Assembly (NCBI GenBank): GCA_023402275.1
Contig: JAEXCH010000014.1
Coordinates: 62,001 to 126,000, forward strand
Length of the DNA stretch: 64,000 nucleotides
Origin: Methanobacteriota archaeon
GTDB lineage: Archaea > Thermoplasmatota > Thermoplasmata > Methanomassiliicoccales > Methanomethylophilaceae
Direction of reading: 5' to 3'
Both the position numbers and the translations under genes were made by a program. Under the pieces are notes generated by a model. It saw only the letters and a program-made list of their open reading frames with translations. It was not told where the DNA came from and searched no databases. This document shows positions 15,213 to 24,328 of the stretch, piece after piece. Each line of letters opens with the position of its first letter. Positions within the stretch are counted from its first letter, which is position 1.

Positions 15213-17011
15213 GCGAGACAATGGAAGAATTCGACGACCAGATGGTCACAGAGAAACCGAAGAGCTTCTCCCAGTCACTGAAGAAGATATTCGTCTATCT
15301 CAACAAGTACAAAGCACCGTTCATAGTAGCGATAGTGCTTGCCGCCATAGGTACAGCATTGACGCTGCTGGGGCCGAATGTGATAAGTGAGATGACCGAT
15401 CTGATAAAGGACGGTCTGTTCACCGGGGATGTCGCAATGGATGCCGTTGTGACATTGGCATTGTTCCTGATAGTACTGTATGCCGTGAGTTTCATACTCA
15501 ATGCGATCCAGAACTACATAATGGCCACAATATCCCAAAGGACGGCTGAGAGACTCCGTACAGATGTCTCAAAGAAGATAAACCGTCTGCCTCTGAGATA
15601 CTTTGACAAGGCACGCACCGGGGATGTCCTCAGCCGTGTTACGAATGATATCGATACCTTCGGTTCGGCCATGGGTGAGAGCATAGGAATGTTCGTTTCA
15701 TCCGTGGTATTGCTGATAGGTTCAGTGTTCATGATGGCCATAACGAACATAACCATGGCCGTTGCCGCAGTGGCATCAGCTCTGGTAGGGTTCGTGTTCA
15801 TGATAGTCATAGTGAAGGTGTCGCAGAAGCACTTCGTCAAGAGACAGGTCGATCTGGGAGCGATGAACGGACACGTGGAGGAAATGTACGCCAACCACCT
15901 GATAGTCAAGGCGTACAATGGTCAGGATACCGCCAAATCTGAGTTCAACGAGATAAACAAGGACCTTTACACCAGTACATTCAAATCACAGTTCCTGTCG
16001 GGAATGATGATGCCTCTGATGATGTTCGTAGGGAACTTCGGATACGTTGTTGTGTGCATAGTGGGAGCGGTATTGGTACTGAACGGATCGATAACCATAG
16101 GTGTGATAGTGGCCTTCATGATATATGTCAGACTATTCACTCAGCCTTTGCAACAGATATCCGAGGCCTTCACGATGCTCCAGTCTATGACAGCCTCCTC
16201 CGAAAGGGTCTTCGAGTTCCTGGGTGAGGAGGAGATGGAGGATGAGAGCGACAAAACGGTCAAATTGACAGACGTCAAAGGAGAGGTCGAATTCAGGGAT
16301 GTCCATTTCGGATATGTTCCCGGGAAGGAGGTCATACACGGATTCTCCGCAAAGGTATCTCCCGGACAGAAGGTAGCGATAGTCGGGCCCACAGGTGCAG
16401 GTAAGACCACGATGGTCAATCTACTCATGAGGTTCTACGAGGTCAACAGCGGGGATATACTCATAGACGGGGTTTCCACGAAGGATATGAAGAGAGAGGA
16501 TGTCCACGATCTCTTCTGTATGGTGCTTCAGGACACCTGGGTGTTCGAGGGCACAATAAAGGAGAACCTATCCTACAGCAAGGATGATGTGACCGACGAA
16601 CAGATAAGGGAAGCCTGCAAAGCAGTGGGAATAGATCACTTCATATCCACCCAGCCGGGAGGATATGATGCTGTTCTAAGCGACAAGACCACGATGTCCG
16701 TCGGTGAGAAACAGCTGATAACCATAGCCCGTGCGATAATAGAGAATGCCCCCCTGTTGATATTGGATGAAGCGACAAGTTCCGTTGATACCAAAACAGA
16801 GAAGGACATACAGAACGCAATGGACAAGCTCACTGTTGGAAGGACATCCTTCGTCATAGCTCACCGTCTTTCGACCATAAAGAACGCTGATATGATACTC
16901 GTCATGAAAGATGGGGACATAATAGAGCAGGGAGTACACGAGGAACTGTTGGCAAAAGGAGGGTTCTACAGCGAACTCTACAACAGTCAGTTCGAGAATG
17001 CCATGGTCTGA
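15209..17011 (+). CDS. ABC exporter half-transporter, catalytic subunit
   Basis: A 600-residue partner of the preceding gene. It has an N-terminal cytosolic extension of about 30 residues, six membrane helices to about 335, and an ATPase domain with Walker A GPTGAGKTT, Walker B PLLILDEATSSVD (catalytic Glu present) and FVIAHRLSTI with the switch His. Its signature is TMSVGEKQLITIARA instead of LSGGQ. That is the TM288-like pattern: the degenerate signature completes the dead site, while its Walker motifs pair with the partner's intact LSGGQ to form the one working site. The two genes therefore encode one asymmetric exporter. Confidence 0.9.
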   Translation: MSETMEEFDDQMVTEKPKSFSQSLKKIFVYLNKYKAPFIVAIVLAAIGTALTLLGPNVISEMTDLIKDGLFTGDVAMDAVVTLALFLIVLYAVSFILNAIQNYIMATISQRTAERLRTDVSKKINRLPLRYFDKARTGDVLSRVTNDIDTFGSAMGESIGMFVSSVVLLIGSVFMMAITNITMAVAAVASALVGFVFMIVIVKVSQKHFVKRQVDLGAMNGHVEEMYANHLIVKAYNGQDTAKSEFNEINKDLYTSTFKSQFLSGMMMPLMMFVGNFGYVVVCIVGAVLVLNGSITIGVIVAFMIYVRLFTQPLQQISEAFTMLQSMTASSERVFEFLGEEEMEDESDKTVKLTDVKGEVEFRDVHFGYVPGKEVIHGFSAKVSPGQKVAIVGPTGAGKTTMVNLLMRFYEVNSGDILIDGVSTKDMKREDVHDLFCMVLQDTWVFEGTIKENLSYSKDDVTDEQIREACKAVGIDHFISTQPGGYDAVLSDKTTMSVGEKQLITIARAIIENAPLLILDEATSSVDTKTEKDIQNAMDKLTVGRTSFVIAHRLSTIKNADMILVMKDGDIIEQGVHEELLAKGGFYSELYNSQFENAMV

Positions 17012-17166
17012 TCAAAGTAATAAAACCATTTTCTTAAACACATTTTTCATTTTAATTTCATAGGCTCTATTCGAATGATTCATATACTCGTATCAAATAT
17101 CACATTTCACGGACATCATGGATGACGTTTGTTCATACATGCCGTGGCGGGAATTACTCCTGCAGG

Positions 17167-17195
17167 TCGCACGGGGGCGTTGGCCGAACGTGCGA
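17167..17195. repeat. Inverted repeat before ribosomal operon
   Basis: TCGCACG (17167-17173) and CGTGCGA (17189-17195) form a 7-bp stem with a 15-nt GC-rich loop. It lies 35 bp before the S19e TATA box. It could be a terminator, an operator or part of a small RNA; nothing decides between these. Confidence 0.35.
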
Positions 17196-17230
17196 AAGCT
17201 GATTTTATGATACATTCGATTAGCTATGCT

Positions 17231-17239
17231 TTTATATAA
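17231..17239 (+). promoter_or_regulatory. TATA box of the S19e operon
   Basis: TTTATATAA is a strong archaeal TATA box. Transcription should begin near 17258, giving a leader of about 45 nt that includes GAGG ahead of the S19e ATG. Confidence 0.65.
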
Positions 17240-17304
17240 CATCCCATATACCAATTTTGTAATTGTCAGGATTTTACTATTTTGACAAAAAACGAGGAAT
17301 GAAA

Positions 17305-17733
17305 ATGGTAACAGTCTATGATGTTCCTGCTGAAGAACTCATACTCAAGACCGCGGAGAAATTGAAGGGCAACGATAAGATCACCCCTCCCGACTGGGCT
17401 GAGTTCGCAAAGACAGGCAGGCACACGGAAAGGGCCCCTTCTCAGGAGGACTGGTGGTACACCAGGGCAGCCTCTATATTGAGAAAGCTCTACGTGAAAG
17501 GTCCTCTGGGTTCCTCCAAGCTCGCAGCAGAGTATGGTGGATACGCAGATAAAGGCGCAATGCCCAACAGGGCAGTGAAAGGAAGTCGTAACATCGCAAG
17601 GAAATGCATGATGCAGCTGGAAGCAGCAGGATACCTCTTGCCTACAAGCAAAGAGGGCAGAATGATCAGCCCGGCAGGTCAGTCATTGCTTGACAACACC
17701 GCGAAAGAGGTCTTCGACGAAAGGAACAACTGA
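17305..17733 (+). CDS. rps19e: Small-subunit ribosomal protein S19e
   Basis: A 142-residue archaeal/eukaryal 30S protein with no bacterial counterpart. VTVYDVPAEELILKTAEKLK opens the protein. WWYTRAASILRKLYVKGPLG and ARKCMMQLEAAGYL are family hallmarks. I chose ATG 17305 because GAGG lies 8 nt before it; ATG 17299 (MKM...) would be too close to that site. It is the first gene of a translation operon with PDCD5, L39e, L31e and aIF6, the usual archaeal order. Confidence 0.95.
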   Translation: MVTVYDVPAEELILKTAEKLKGNDKITPPDWAEFAKTGRHTERAPSQEDWWYTRAASILRKLYVKGPLGSSKLAAEYGGYADKGAMPNRAVKGSRNIARKCMMQLEAAGYLLPTSKEGRMISPAGQSLLDNTAKEVFDERNN

Positions 17734-18074
17734 TGGTGATGAGCATGGAAGATCCCGAATTGGAAGCATTGAGACAGAGAAGGATGCAGGAACTTCAGGG
17801 ACAGCAGCAAGATCAAGCTGTCCAGGAAGAACAGGCGAAACAGTTCGAGATGCAGAAACAGTCAATTCTTAGGCAGATACTCACCCCCGAGGCAAGGGAC
17901 AGACTCGCTAACATCAAATTAGCAAGCCCGGAACATGCCAACATGGTTGAGATGCAGTTGATCCAGCTTGCACAGAGCGGAAGACTGCAGGGAGTTATCA
18001 CAGACGCCATGCTCAGAGACATCCTACAGAAGATCACCCCTCAGCAGAGGGAGATCAAGATAGAGAGGAGATAA
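17733..18074 (+). CDS. PDCD5-family DNA-binding protein
   Basis: A 113-residue homologue of human PDCD5/TFAR19 and yeast Ymr074c. The N-terminal helix EDPELEALRQRRMQEL, the Q/E-rich linker, and the core ILTPEARDRLANIKLASPEHA...QLIQLAQSGRLQG are characteristic. The family binds DNA in vitro and always sits beside S19e in archaea; its cell role is not settled. The ATG at 17733 overlaps the S19e stop by one base. ATG 17739 or 17745 are possible alternatives because GGTGATG lies between them. Confidence 0.92.
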   Translation: MVMSMEDPELEALRQRRMQELQGQQQDQAVQEEQAKQFEMQKQSILRQILTPEARDRLANIKLASPEHANMVEMQLIQLAQSGRLQGVITDAMLRDILQKITPQQREIKIERR

Positions 18075-18076
18075 TC

Positions 18077-18232
18077 ATGTCAAGTACAAAACCGCCTGCA
18101 ATGAAAGGCAGGCTGAACAAGAAGGTCAAGCAGAACCGTCGTGTACCCGCATGGGTCATGATGAGAACGAACAGGCAGTTCCTGCGCCACCCTAAGAGAA
18201 GGTCATGGCGCATCAGCAAACTGAAGGAGTGA
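18077..18232 (+). CDS. rpl39e: Large-subunit ribosomal protein L39e
   Basis: A 51-residue, very basic protein that lines the ribosomal exit tunnel in archaea and eukaryotes. The core RLNKKVKQNRRVPAWVMMRT, followed by NRQFLRHPKRRSWRISKLK, is unmistakable. It starts at ATG 18077, 2 nt after the PDCD5 stop, and ends 5 nt before L31e. It is short enough to be missed by length cut-offs. Confidence 0.95.
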   Translation: MSSTKPPAMKGRLNKKVKQNRRVPAWVMMRTNRQFLRHPKRRSWRISKLKE

Positions 18233-18237
18233 GTCGT

Positions 18238-18501
18238 ATGGCAGATGAGATGGAGAGGATAATAACCATCCCCCTTAGGAAGACCAAACAGGCTCCGCGC
18301 ACAAAGAGGGCAGCCCGTGCCATAAAGGAGATCAGAGCACACATCATGAGACACATGAAGGTGGAAGAGGAGAACGTCTGGATAGACGCATCCCTCAATG
18401 AGAGGATCTGGCAGAACGGGATAAGGAACCCTCCCTCCAAAGTGACAGTCAAGGCCGTCAAATTCGATGACGGACTTGTCGAAGTATCATTGGAAGAGTG
18501 A
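18238..18501 (+). CDS. rpl31e: Large-subunit ribosomal protein L31e
   Basis: An 87-residue 50S protein specific to archaea and eukaryotes. ERIITIPLRKTKQAPRTKRA, then AIKEIRAHIMRHMKVEEENVWI and LNERIWQNGIRNPPSKVTVKA, match the family closely. The ATG at 18238 follows L39e by 5 nt. Its stop overlaps the GTG start of aIF6 by 3 nt, so the two are coupled. Confidence 0.95.
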   Translation: MADEMERIITIPLRKTKQAPRTKRAARAIKEIRAHIMRHMKVEEENVWIDASLNERIWQNGIRNPPSKVTVKAVKFDDGLVEVSLEE

Positions 18502-19166
18502 ACAAGATGATGAGGCTCTCACGCAGCGGAGGCACTCCGAACATCGGAGTTTATGCATCTGTCAACGAGGGTCTATCACTTGTGGCAGCAAACTCCGCAC
18601 CCGGATTCGTCAGAGATATCGAGACGATACTGGGTGTGGAGACCATTTTAACAACGATTTCCAATTCTTTTGTTATAGGTTCCCTTGTGGCTATGAACTC
18701 CAACGGAGCTGTCGTCTCCGGACTTATAGAAGGAAGCGAATTGGCACTCATAAAGGAGAAGATACCTGTGTTGATGCTCAGGGATAAGATGAATGCCGCA
18801 GGCAACAACATACTTGCCAATGACAACGGAGCGATCATCAACCCTGAACTTGGGTCCAAAGCGGAATCCCAGATATCGGATATCCTGGGCGTGGAAGTAG
18901 TAAGAGCGGCGATAGCGGGATACAGCACTGTGGGTTCGGTCTGCGTAGCAACGAACAAAGGATGCTTGTGCAACGTGGATGTCAAAGAGGAGGATATCTC
19001 GCTCATACAGGATATACTCAAGGTCGAGGCGAAGACAGGTTCCGTTAACCATGGCTCCAAATATCTCGGAGCAGGGATACTGGCGAACTCCAAGGGAGCA
19101 TTGATAGGTGATGAGACAACACCTATCGAAATGGGCAAGATAGAGGATGGATTGGTTCTCTATTGA
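18498..19166 (+). CDS. eif6: Translation initiation factor aIF6
   Basis: A 222-residue pentein-fold factor that binds the large ribosomal subunit and prevents early joining to the small subunit. Internal repeats are clear: NIGVYASVNEGL, VVSGLIEGSEL, GNNILANDNGAIINPEL, SVCVATNKGCLCN and GAGILANSKGALIGDETTP. I use the GTG at 18498, which overlaps the L31e stop (GTGA). ATG 18507 and 18510 are alternatives, because the recognisable fold begins only at residue 5 or so. Last gene of the operon; an MBL-fold gene lies convergent 2 bp away. Confidence 0.92.
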   Translation: MNKMMRLSRSGGTPNIGVYASVNEGLSLVAANSAPGFVRDIETILGVETILTTISNSFVIGSLVAMNSNGAVVSGLIEGSELALIKEKIPVLMLRDKMNAAGNNILANDNGAIINPELGSKAESQISDILGVEVVRAAIAGYSTVGSVCVATNKGCLCNVDVKEEDISLIQDILKVEAKTGSVNHGSKYLGAGILANSKGALIGDETTPIEMGKIEDGLVLY

Positions 19167-19168
19167 TA

Positions 19169-19810
19169 TTAGCGGTCAAAGACCCAGAGACCCATGAATT
19201 CTGATACTTCTTCGGGGAATAGTTCAACTTCGTTCCCCACATACAATATCATATCCTCAGAAACATTCTTCAAGAAATCATCAAGTGTTTTCAGAGGGAT
19301 GGTCAATCCTCCAACCCTATAATGCATTGGAACTATTATCTTGGGATCGACCATGCTCAGGAACCTTTCTAGTTTAGGAATGGAGATCGTCGTCACCTCG
19401 CCTGTGGGAACGAATATTATATCCACTCCCTTCAGTGATTCTATGACCTCATCGGAAGGTATATCGCCGATATCCCCGCAATGGCAGATGGTTATTCCGT
19501 CCATGGTGAATCTGTAGATGGTATTGTCGCCCCTTCTGGAACCAAGGTCATCATCGTGATATGATGGGAGGCCTTCGAACACCATTTCATTGATCTCGCA
19601 CCTTCCCTTTACGCCTGACAATACCTTATGGTCGTTCTTGATTATACGAAGCGCATTGTGATCGAAGTGATCATGGGAGATAAGAACGATACCGGCAACG
19701 GACACTGGAGGTTTGATCCCTATGGATTTCCCGTCATGAGGATCGATGAGAACCGTGTTCTTCGAATCGGTGAACTCAAAACATGAATGTCCGTGCCATC
19801 TGATGCGCAT
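19169..19810 (-). CDS. Metallo-beta-lactamase-fold hydrolase (UPF0173-like)
   Basis: A 213-residue protein starting MRIRWHGHSCFEF, the typical UPF0173 N-terminus. The zinc motif SHDHFDHNA is near 54-62, HCGDIGDIPSDEV supplies the later His/Asp ligands and VPMHYR the last His. Members are predicted metal-dependent hydrolases; UlaG-like lactonases are relatives, and the physiological substrate is unknown. It is monocistronic, convergent with aIF6 and divergent from the DUF373 gene, with about 120 bp of shared upstream sequence. Confidence 0.85.
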   Translation of the reverse strand: MRIRWHGHSCFEFTDSKNTVLIDPHDGKSIGIKPPVSVAGIVLISHDHFDHNALRIIKNDHKVLSGVKGRCEINEMVFEGLPSYHDDDLGSRRGDNTIYRFTMDGITICHCGDIGDIPSDEVIESLKGVDIIFVPTGEVTTISIPKLERFLSMVDPKIIVPMHYRVGGLTIPLKTLDDFLKNVSEDMILYVGNEVELFPEEVSEFMGLWVFDR

Positions 19811-19932
19811 ACTACTGCTAACGGAAAGTCATTAAAAAACACTTCGCACACCGGTCCCTTTTGCATTGGAATTCCTATAAAGAGCACTCTTTGCAGTATT
19901 ATCTTATATTTCATGAGACAATCCACTAATCG

Positions 19933-21072
19933 ATGAAGAAGACCCTGGTCCTTGTTGTGGACAGAGACGATGACTTCGGAGTGAAGGGAAATGTCAACAC
20001 ACCTGTCATAGGTGTTGAGGATTGTTCCGTTGCAGCTACAGCCTTAGGCATAGCCGATCCCGAGGATTCCGATATCAATGCATTGTATGCGGCGATAAAC
20101 ATATACAAGGAGATCAAGGCAGAAGGCAACACGGAGGTCGAGGTCGCACTTCTCGGAGGTAATGAGAAAGTGGGACACAGGTCCGATGCAGCCATCGTCG
20201 ATGAGTTGGAAGAGGTCCTGAGGATCGTCGCACCCGACAGAGTGATACTTGTGGGTGACGGGGCCGAGGATGAATACGTCTATCCTATCATCTCATCCAG
20301 GATACCTATCGATTCTGTAAAGAAGGTGTATGTCAAACAGGCACCCGGCCTGGAAGGTACCGTCTATATCATATCCAAGATAATGGAGGACCCGGGAAAG
20401 AGGAGAAGGTTCCTTGCACCCATCGGGTGGATAATACTTCTGATATCCATGGTATACATAATACCGCCTTTGATGTCCCACTTCAGCGATGGCGGTCCGC
20501 TTTCCAACATAACCACGCCCACTGTCGCTCTTCTGATAGGCATATTCATAATGCTTTATGCATACAATACGTCAGAGTGGATGGCCGTATGGAGTTCAAA
20601 GTGGGCATCCCGTATAAAGAGCGGAAGCGTCACTGTGACATTCGTTCTCATCTCATCACTTTTCGTATTGGTAGGGGCGATAGTAGGATATCTTTCCCTT
20701 GGCGAGGTGTATATCCCTTCGTTATTCCTTGGTGCATTATGGTTCATTTCCAATTCCTTGTGGATGATGATATTCGCTCTTCTGATCTATCAGGTCGGAG
20801 ACCTTGTCGACATGTATCTTTCTACAAGGAAGATCAAATTGAGTTTCATAATCGGAAGCATAAACATAGTTGCTATGGGTCTGATATTCACCGGTGCATT
20901 GGATATACTTCTTGCATACTTCGACATGGGGTTGGAGAGCAGTGCGATATACATACTGGAACTGGTGGCAGGTGTGACCCTGGCCTTGATATCCGGCATA
21001 CTACAACGCCACATGAAGGGTGCTATAGAGGCCGCAGAGAACACCAAGGAAGCAGATGCAGATGCGGTTTGA
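19933..21072 (+). CDS. DUF373 membrane protein
   Basis: A 379-residue protein of the archaeal DUF373 family. The soluble N-terminal part (about 1-160) has the hallmark LVLVVDRDDDFGVKG and NTPVIGVEDC, and GNEKVGHRSDAAIVDELE and VILVGDGAEDEYVYPIISS. A C-terminal half with six or so membrane helices (about 165-365) follows. The acidic DRDDD cluster suggests metal or nucleotide binding, but no activity is known to me. The 3' end overlaps the MptE-like gene by 17 bp, so the two are likely translated together. Confidence 0.85.
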   Translation: MKKTLVLVVDRDDDFGVKGNVNTPVIGVEDCSVAATALGIADPEDSDINALYAAINIYKEIKAEGNTEVEVALLGGNEKVGHRSDAAIVDELEEVLRIVAPDRVILVGDGAEDEYVYPIISSRIPIDSVKKVYVKQAPGLEGTVYIISKIMEDPGKRRRFLAPIGWIILLISMVYIIPPLMSHFSDGGPLSNITTPTVALLIGIFIMLYAYNTSEWMAVWSSKWASRIKSGSVTVTFVLISSLFVLVGAIVGYLSLGEVYIPSLFLGALWFISNSLWMMIFALLIYQVGDLVDMYLSTRKIKLSFIIGSINIVAMGLIFTGALDILLAYFDMGLESSAIYILELVAGVTLALISGILQRHMKGAIEAAENTKEADADAV

Positions 21073-21721
21073 TGAATGGGAACCCATATACTCCGAGATA
21101 CTGGAGGATATGGGCTACGACAGAGAGACCGATGAGAGCTCCGCAAGATTATTGAAAGCAGTTATGATGAACTCCGATCTCATATCAGATGATGAGATCA
21201 ACATCGAGGATACGGTCACAGTATTCGGGGACAGTAATGGCCTTGAGGATGATATCAATGAACATGGATCGAAAGGCACCCTCATCGCTTCCGGATCCTC
21301 TGTGGAAAGGCTCCTTAGAATTGGTATCGTACCCGATATCATCGTGACCGACCTTGATGGAGATATAGGTTCTCAGATAGAGGCCGGCAATTCAGGTGCA
21401 ATAACGTTCATCCATGCACACGGAGATAATGCTGAACTCATTCAAGAATACGCTTTCAGATTCAAAGGTCCTGTTGTATTGACGACGCAATCCACTCCTG
21501 ACAGTGTTTTATCCAATTATGGAGGGTTCACCGACGGCGACAGGGCAGTGTGCATCGCAGAACACCTCGGTGCGAAGAGAATCATCCTTCTTGGGTTCAA
21601 CTTCGATGAACCCAGGGAAAAGATCGGATCGGACCCATCCATAAAAAGAAAAAAGCTACAATGGGCAAAAAGGATAATATTCGACCATTTCCAGGATAGT
21701 ATCATCCAATTCTACGGCTGA
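21056..21721 (+). CDS. mptE: MptE-like 6-hydroxymethylpterin diphosphokinase
   Basis: A 221-residue protein of the archaeal COG1634/DUF115 group, which includes MptE. MptE attaches pyrophosphate to 6-hydroxymethyl-7,8-dihydropterin on the way to methanopterin, the C1 carrier of methanogenesis (or folate-type cofactors). Motifs: VTVFGDSNGLEDDI, LIASGSSVERLL, PDIIVTDLDGDIGSQIEA, FIHAHGDN and RIILLGFNFDEPREK. The start is ATG 21056 or ATG 21062, with AAGGAAG just before; both overlap the DUF373 gene. The assignment of the exact substrate is inferred from the family. Confidence 0.8.
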   Translation: MQMRFDEWEPIYSEILEDMGYDRETDESSARLLKAVMMNSDLISDDEINIEDTVTVFGDSNGLEDDINEHGSKGTLIASGSSVERLLRIGIVPDIIVTDLDGDIGSQIEAGNSGAITFIHAHGDNAELIQEYAFRFKGPVVLTTQSTPDSVLSNYGGFTDGDRAVCIAEHLGAKRIILLGFNFDEPREKIGSDPSIKRKKLQWAKRIIFDHFQDSIIQFYG

Positions 21722-21768
21722 CATTTATAATATTAGGTTAATCGGGGATGTAATCGGAAGGTAACGGC

Positions 21769-23301
21769 TTGCAGTTGGCGTATTGGGTCCTGTTGATACT
21801 TGCTATCATTTACGTGCCGATCTACATTTGGGTAAGAAGATCCCCTAATGCGGAGAAGTACGGTCTGGTAAAGTATGGTCCATTGATAATGATCAAGACC
21901 AAGTTCGGAACCAGACTGATGGAAAGATGGTCCAAGTACAGGAGATTCTGGAGATTCTTCGGAGCATTGTCGATAGCCATATCGCTTGTTCTCATGGCTT
22001 TCATCATTCTGATAATAATAGTAGGGATATCCAACCTTTCCATGAGTTTCTCGTCACCAGGTATCGGTATTGAATATGCTTTAGCAATACCTGGTCTGAA
22101 TCCTCTGTTGCCATTGGGCTATGGTATATTGGGATTGGTAGTAGCAATGGTGATCCATGAGCTTGCACATGGTTTCCAGACAAGGGCCAATGATATGAGA
22201 GTTGACTCGACGGGTCTTCTCTACGGTGTTGTTCCCATAGGAGCATTCGTTGAACCCAATGAAGAAGATATCGAGAAGAGCACCAGAAGAGTGAAGCTCG
22301 ATCTATACTCTGCAGGAGTGTCCACGAACTTCATTGCTGCCGTCATTACATTCTTCATTTTTGCCGTTGTCATGATGGGCAACATATCATCAAGCTACGG
22401 AGATAACGCCGCAGCCTATCAGCTGACAGCGGATTCTCCCGCATATGATGCAGGGATACCGAGCGGTGCTATAATCCAGTTCGTTGACGGAGAGGAATAC
22501 CTTTACTCAGATGATTACACACTCACCTATTCATGGAACCCTGGGGACATGGTCACCGTTACCTATCTGACGCAGGATGGTCAGAATGAGGTGGATGTCC
22601 GATGGGGTTTGTTCATTGAACGTATAACGTCCAATTCACCAGCATATGAGGTTCTTCAGGAGAAGACATTCCTGTTATCCATTGATTACAAAGGAGAGAA
22701 CTTCCCGCTGTACGGATATTCGGAGTTCCTTTCGTTCATGCAGACCACCGAACCAAATACTCCCGCCACGATAACATACATGACAGCGGACGGGACCACC
22801 ACCGACACCGTTGACATAACATTCGGGGATAACGGCGGTATAGGATACATCGGGATAGTCACATCAACATCCGGAATGAACTTCACCACCCCCAACATCA
22901 TGTTGGACAAGGGGAGGAATCCCATAGCCGGAGCGGATACGGTATCCGAGGCAGTGACATCGATGCTTGCTTACATTGCAGGTCCTTTCCAAGGATTCTC
23001 CCCTGTCCCTCAGAGTGTACAGTGGTGGTATGACGTGCCCTTCGAGGGTGGATTCTGGATAATAATAAGCGCATTGTTCTGGATATTCTGGCTTAACATA
23101 ATGTTGGGCGTGTCGAATGCGATACCCGCATATCCGTTCGACGGCGGATTCATATTCCAGGGAAGTCTGAGTGCATTGCTTCAGAAACTCGGAATGAAGG
23201 ACGATCAGAGAAGAGAGGACCTTACGTCACGGATAACCAGTTCTCTGTCGATGATCATGATATTCCTGTTGATATTGGTGATAGTGGCCGTAGTTCTGTG
23301 A
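21769..23301 (+). CDS. Site-2-protease-type membrane metalloprotease
   Basis: A 510-residue M50-family protease that cuts within membranes. The zinc site HELAHGFQTRA is in a helix near 129-133. A PDZ-like region with SPAYDAGIPSGAIIQFVDGEEY (about 225) and a second SPAYEVL stretch follow, and the C-terminal AIPAYPFDGGF supplies the third ligand Asp. The start codon is TTG at 21769, with GGAAGGTAA before it and the membrane helix starting at once. The substrate is unknown; such enzymes release membrane-held regulators or clear signal remnants. Confidence 0.88.
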   Translation: MQLAYWVLLILAIIYVPIYIWVRRSPNAEKYGLVKYGPLIMIKTKFGTRLMERWSKYRRFWRFFGALSIAISLVLMAFIILIIIVGISNLSMSFSSPGIGIEYALAIPGLNPLLPLGYGILGLVVAMVIHELAHGFQTRANDMRVDSTGLLYGVVPIGAFVEPNEEDIEKSTRRVKLDLYSAGVSTNFIAAVITFFIFAVVMMGNISSSYGDNAAAYQLTADSPAYDAGIPSGAIIQFVDGEEYLYSDDYTLTYSWNPGDMVTVTYLTQDGQNEVDVRWGLFIERITSNSPAYEVLQEKTFLLSIDYKGENFPLYGYSEFLSFMQTTEPNTPATITYMTADGTTTDTVDITFGDNGGIGYIGIVTSTSGMNFTTPNIMLDKGRNPIAGADTVSEAVTSMLAYIAGPFQGFSPVPQSVQWWYDVPFEGGFWIIISALFWIFWLNIMLGVSNAIPAYPFDGGFIFQGSLSALLQKLGMKDDQRREDLTSRITSSLSMIMIFLLILVIVAVVL

Positions 23302-23347
23302 CAGCCGACAATAAATCATTTAACCGTTGTTACATATGAGGTAGAAT

Positions 23348-24325
23348 ATGACCCTGGATGCCATTGTTGAGGCAATAAGGACCTTTCCCGGAGTTACCAG
23401 GAAGAGAGCCATCCAAGAGATAGTGGATTGTCTTCAGACGGGTTCCTTCCCACAAGTAGCGGCATCCGAAGGAGAGGATGCGGCCGCTGTTGAATTCGGT
23501 GACAATTACATCCTGTTCGCAGCAGACGGTATAATGGAATCGTTGGTCAACTCCGATCCTTTCTATGCAGGTTATTTCGCTGTTCTGGTCAATGTTAACG
23601 ACATAGCTGCAATGGGCGGCAAGCCAACGGCAATGGTGGATGTACTCTCACTCTCCAAGAGCAAGGTATGCAACCAGATCCTCAAAGGCATGGCCAAGGC
23701 CGTGAAGAAGTTCAATGTCCCGATAGTAGGGGGGCACACACATCCGGACTGCAAATACAATGCGATAGACATATCCATAATCGGGATCGTTCCTAAAGAG
23801 GATATCATCCTCAGCTGCAGGGCAAGGGGCGGTGACGATATAGTGTTCATTATGGACCTGGACGGTTTTTATCCCCCTGGTCTAAAACATGCATGGGACA
23901 CAACATCCGAGAAGGATGATAACATCGTTCAGGCACAGGTCGAGATGATGTCCATAATTGCATCGAAACATATTGTGAATTCGGGAAAGGACATGAGCAA
24001 TCCCGGTTGCATAGGAACACTGGGGATGATGCTGGAGAGTTCTATGAAAGGAGGTATCGTCGATATTGCCAAGATACCCATACCGGATGGTGTCGATCTC
24101 ATCCAATGGTTGCTGTCATACCAAGGCTGTGGATTCGTATTCGCATGCCCTCCGTCGAATTCTCAAGAACTGATCGAACTTTTCAGAACGGTAGGATGTG
24201 AGGGTGCGGTTGTCGGAAGTATCGATGATACAATGGAACTCAAACTGACCTTGAACGGTGAGACAAAGGTCCTTTTCGATTTTGAGAAGGACATGATAAC
24301 CGGATGTTCCCCAAGGAAAAGGTAA
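23348..24325 (+). CDS. Methanogenesis marker protein 2 (AIR-synthase fold)
   Basis: A 325-residue protein related to AIR synthase, HypE and SelD. The opening LDAIVEAIRTFPGVTRKRAI and the ATP-binding EGEDAAAVEFGDNYILFAADG, NVNDIAAMGGKPTAMVDVL and VGGHTHPDCKYNAIDISIIG are those of methanogenesis marker 2. This family is found in methanogens, function not established. The acidic D-A-A segment and glycine-rich loops fit an ATP-dependent enzyme. The 3' end lies only 3 bp from the 3' end of the SRP RNA on the other strand, whose terminator T-run must fall inside this gene. Confidence 0.8.
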   Translation: MTLDAIVEAIRTFPGVTRKRAIQEIVDCLQTGSFPQVAASEGEDAAAVEFGDNYILFAADGIMESLVNSDPFYAGYFAVLVNVNDIAAMGGKPTAMVDVLSLSKSKVCNQILKGMAKAVKKFNVPIVGGHTHPDCKYNAIDISIIGIVPKEDIILSCRARGGDDIVFIMDLDGFYPPGLKHAWDTTSEKDDNIVQAQVEMMSIIASKHIVNSGKDMSNPGCIGTLGMMLESSMKGGIVDIAKIPIPDGVDLIQWLLSYQGCGFVFACPPSNSQELIELFRTVGCEGAVVGSIDDTMELKLTLNGETKVLFDFEKDMITGCSPRKR

Positions 24326-24328
24326 AGG

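Noticed and set aside
17120..17205. Possible C/D-box RNA before S19e
   Set aside because: GGATGAC is a poor C box; only the inverted repeat at 17167-17195 is firm.
20427..21155. 242-codon plus-strand frame rich in His, Arg and Cys
   Set aside because: Frame-shifted shadow of the DUF373 gene; composition is typical of out-of-frame reading.
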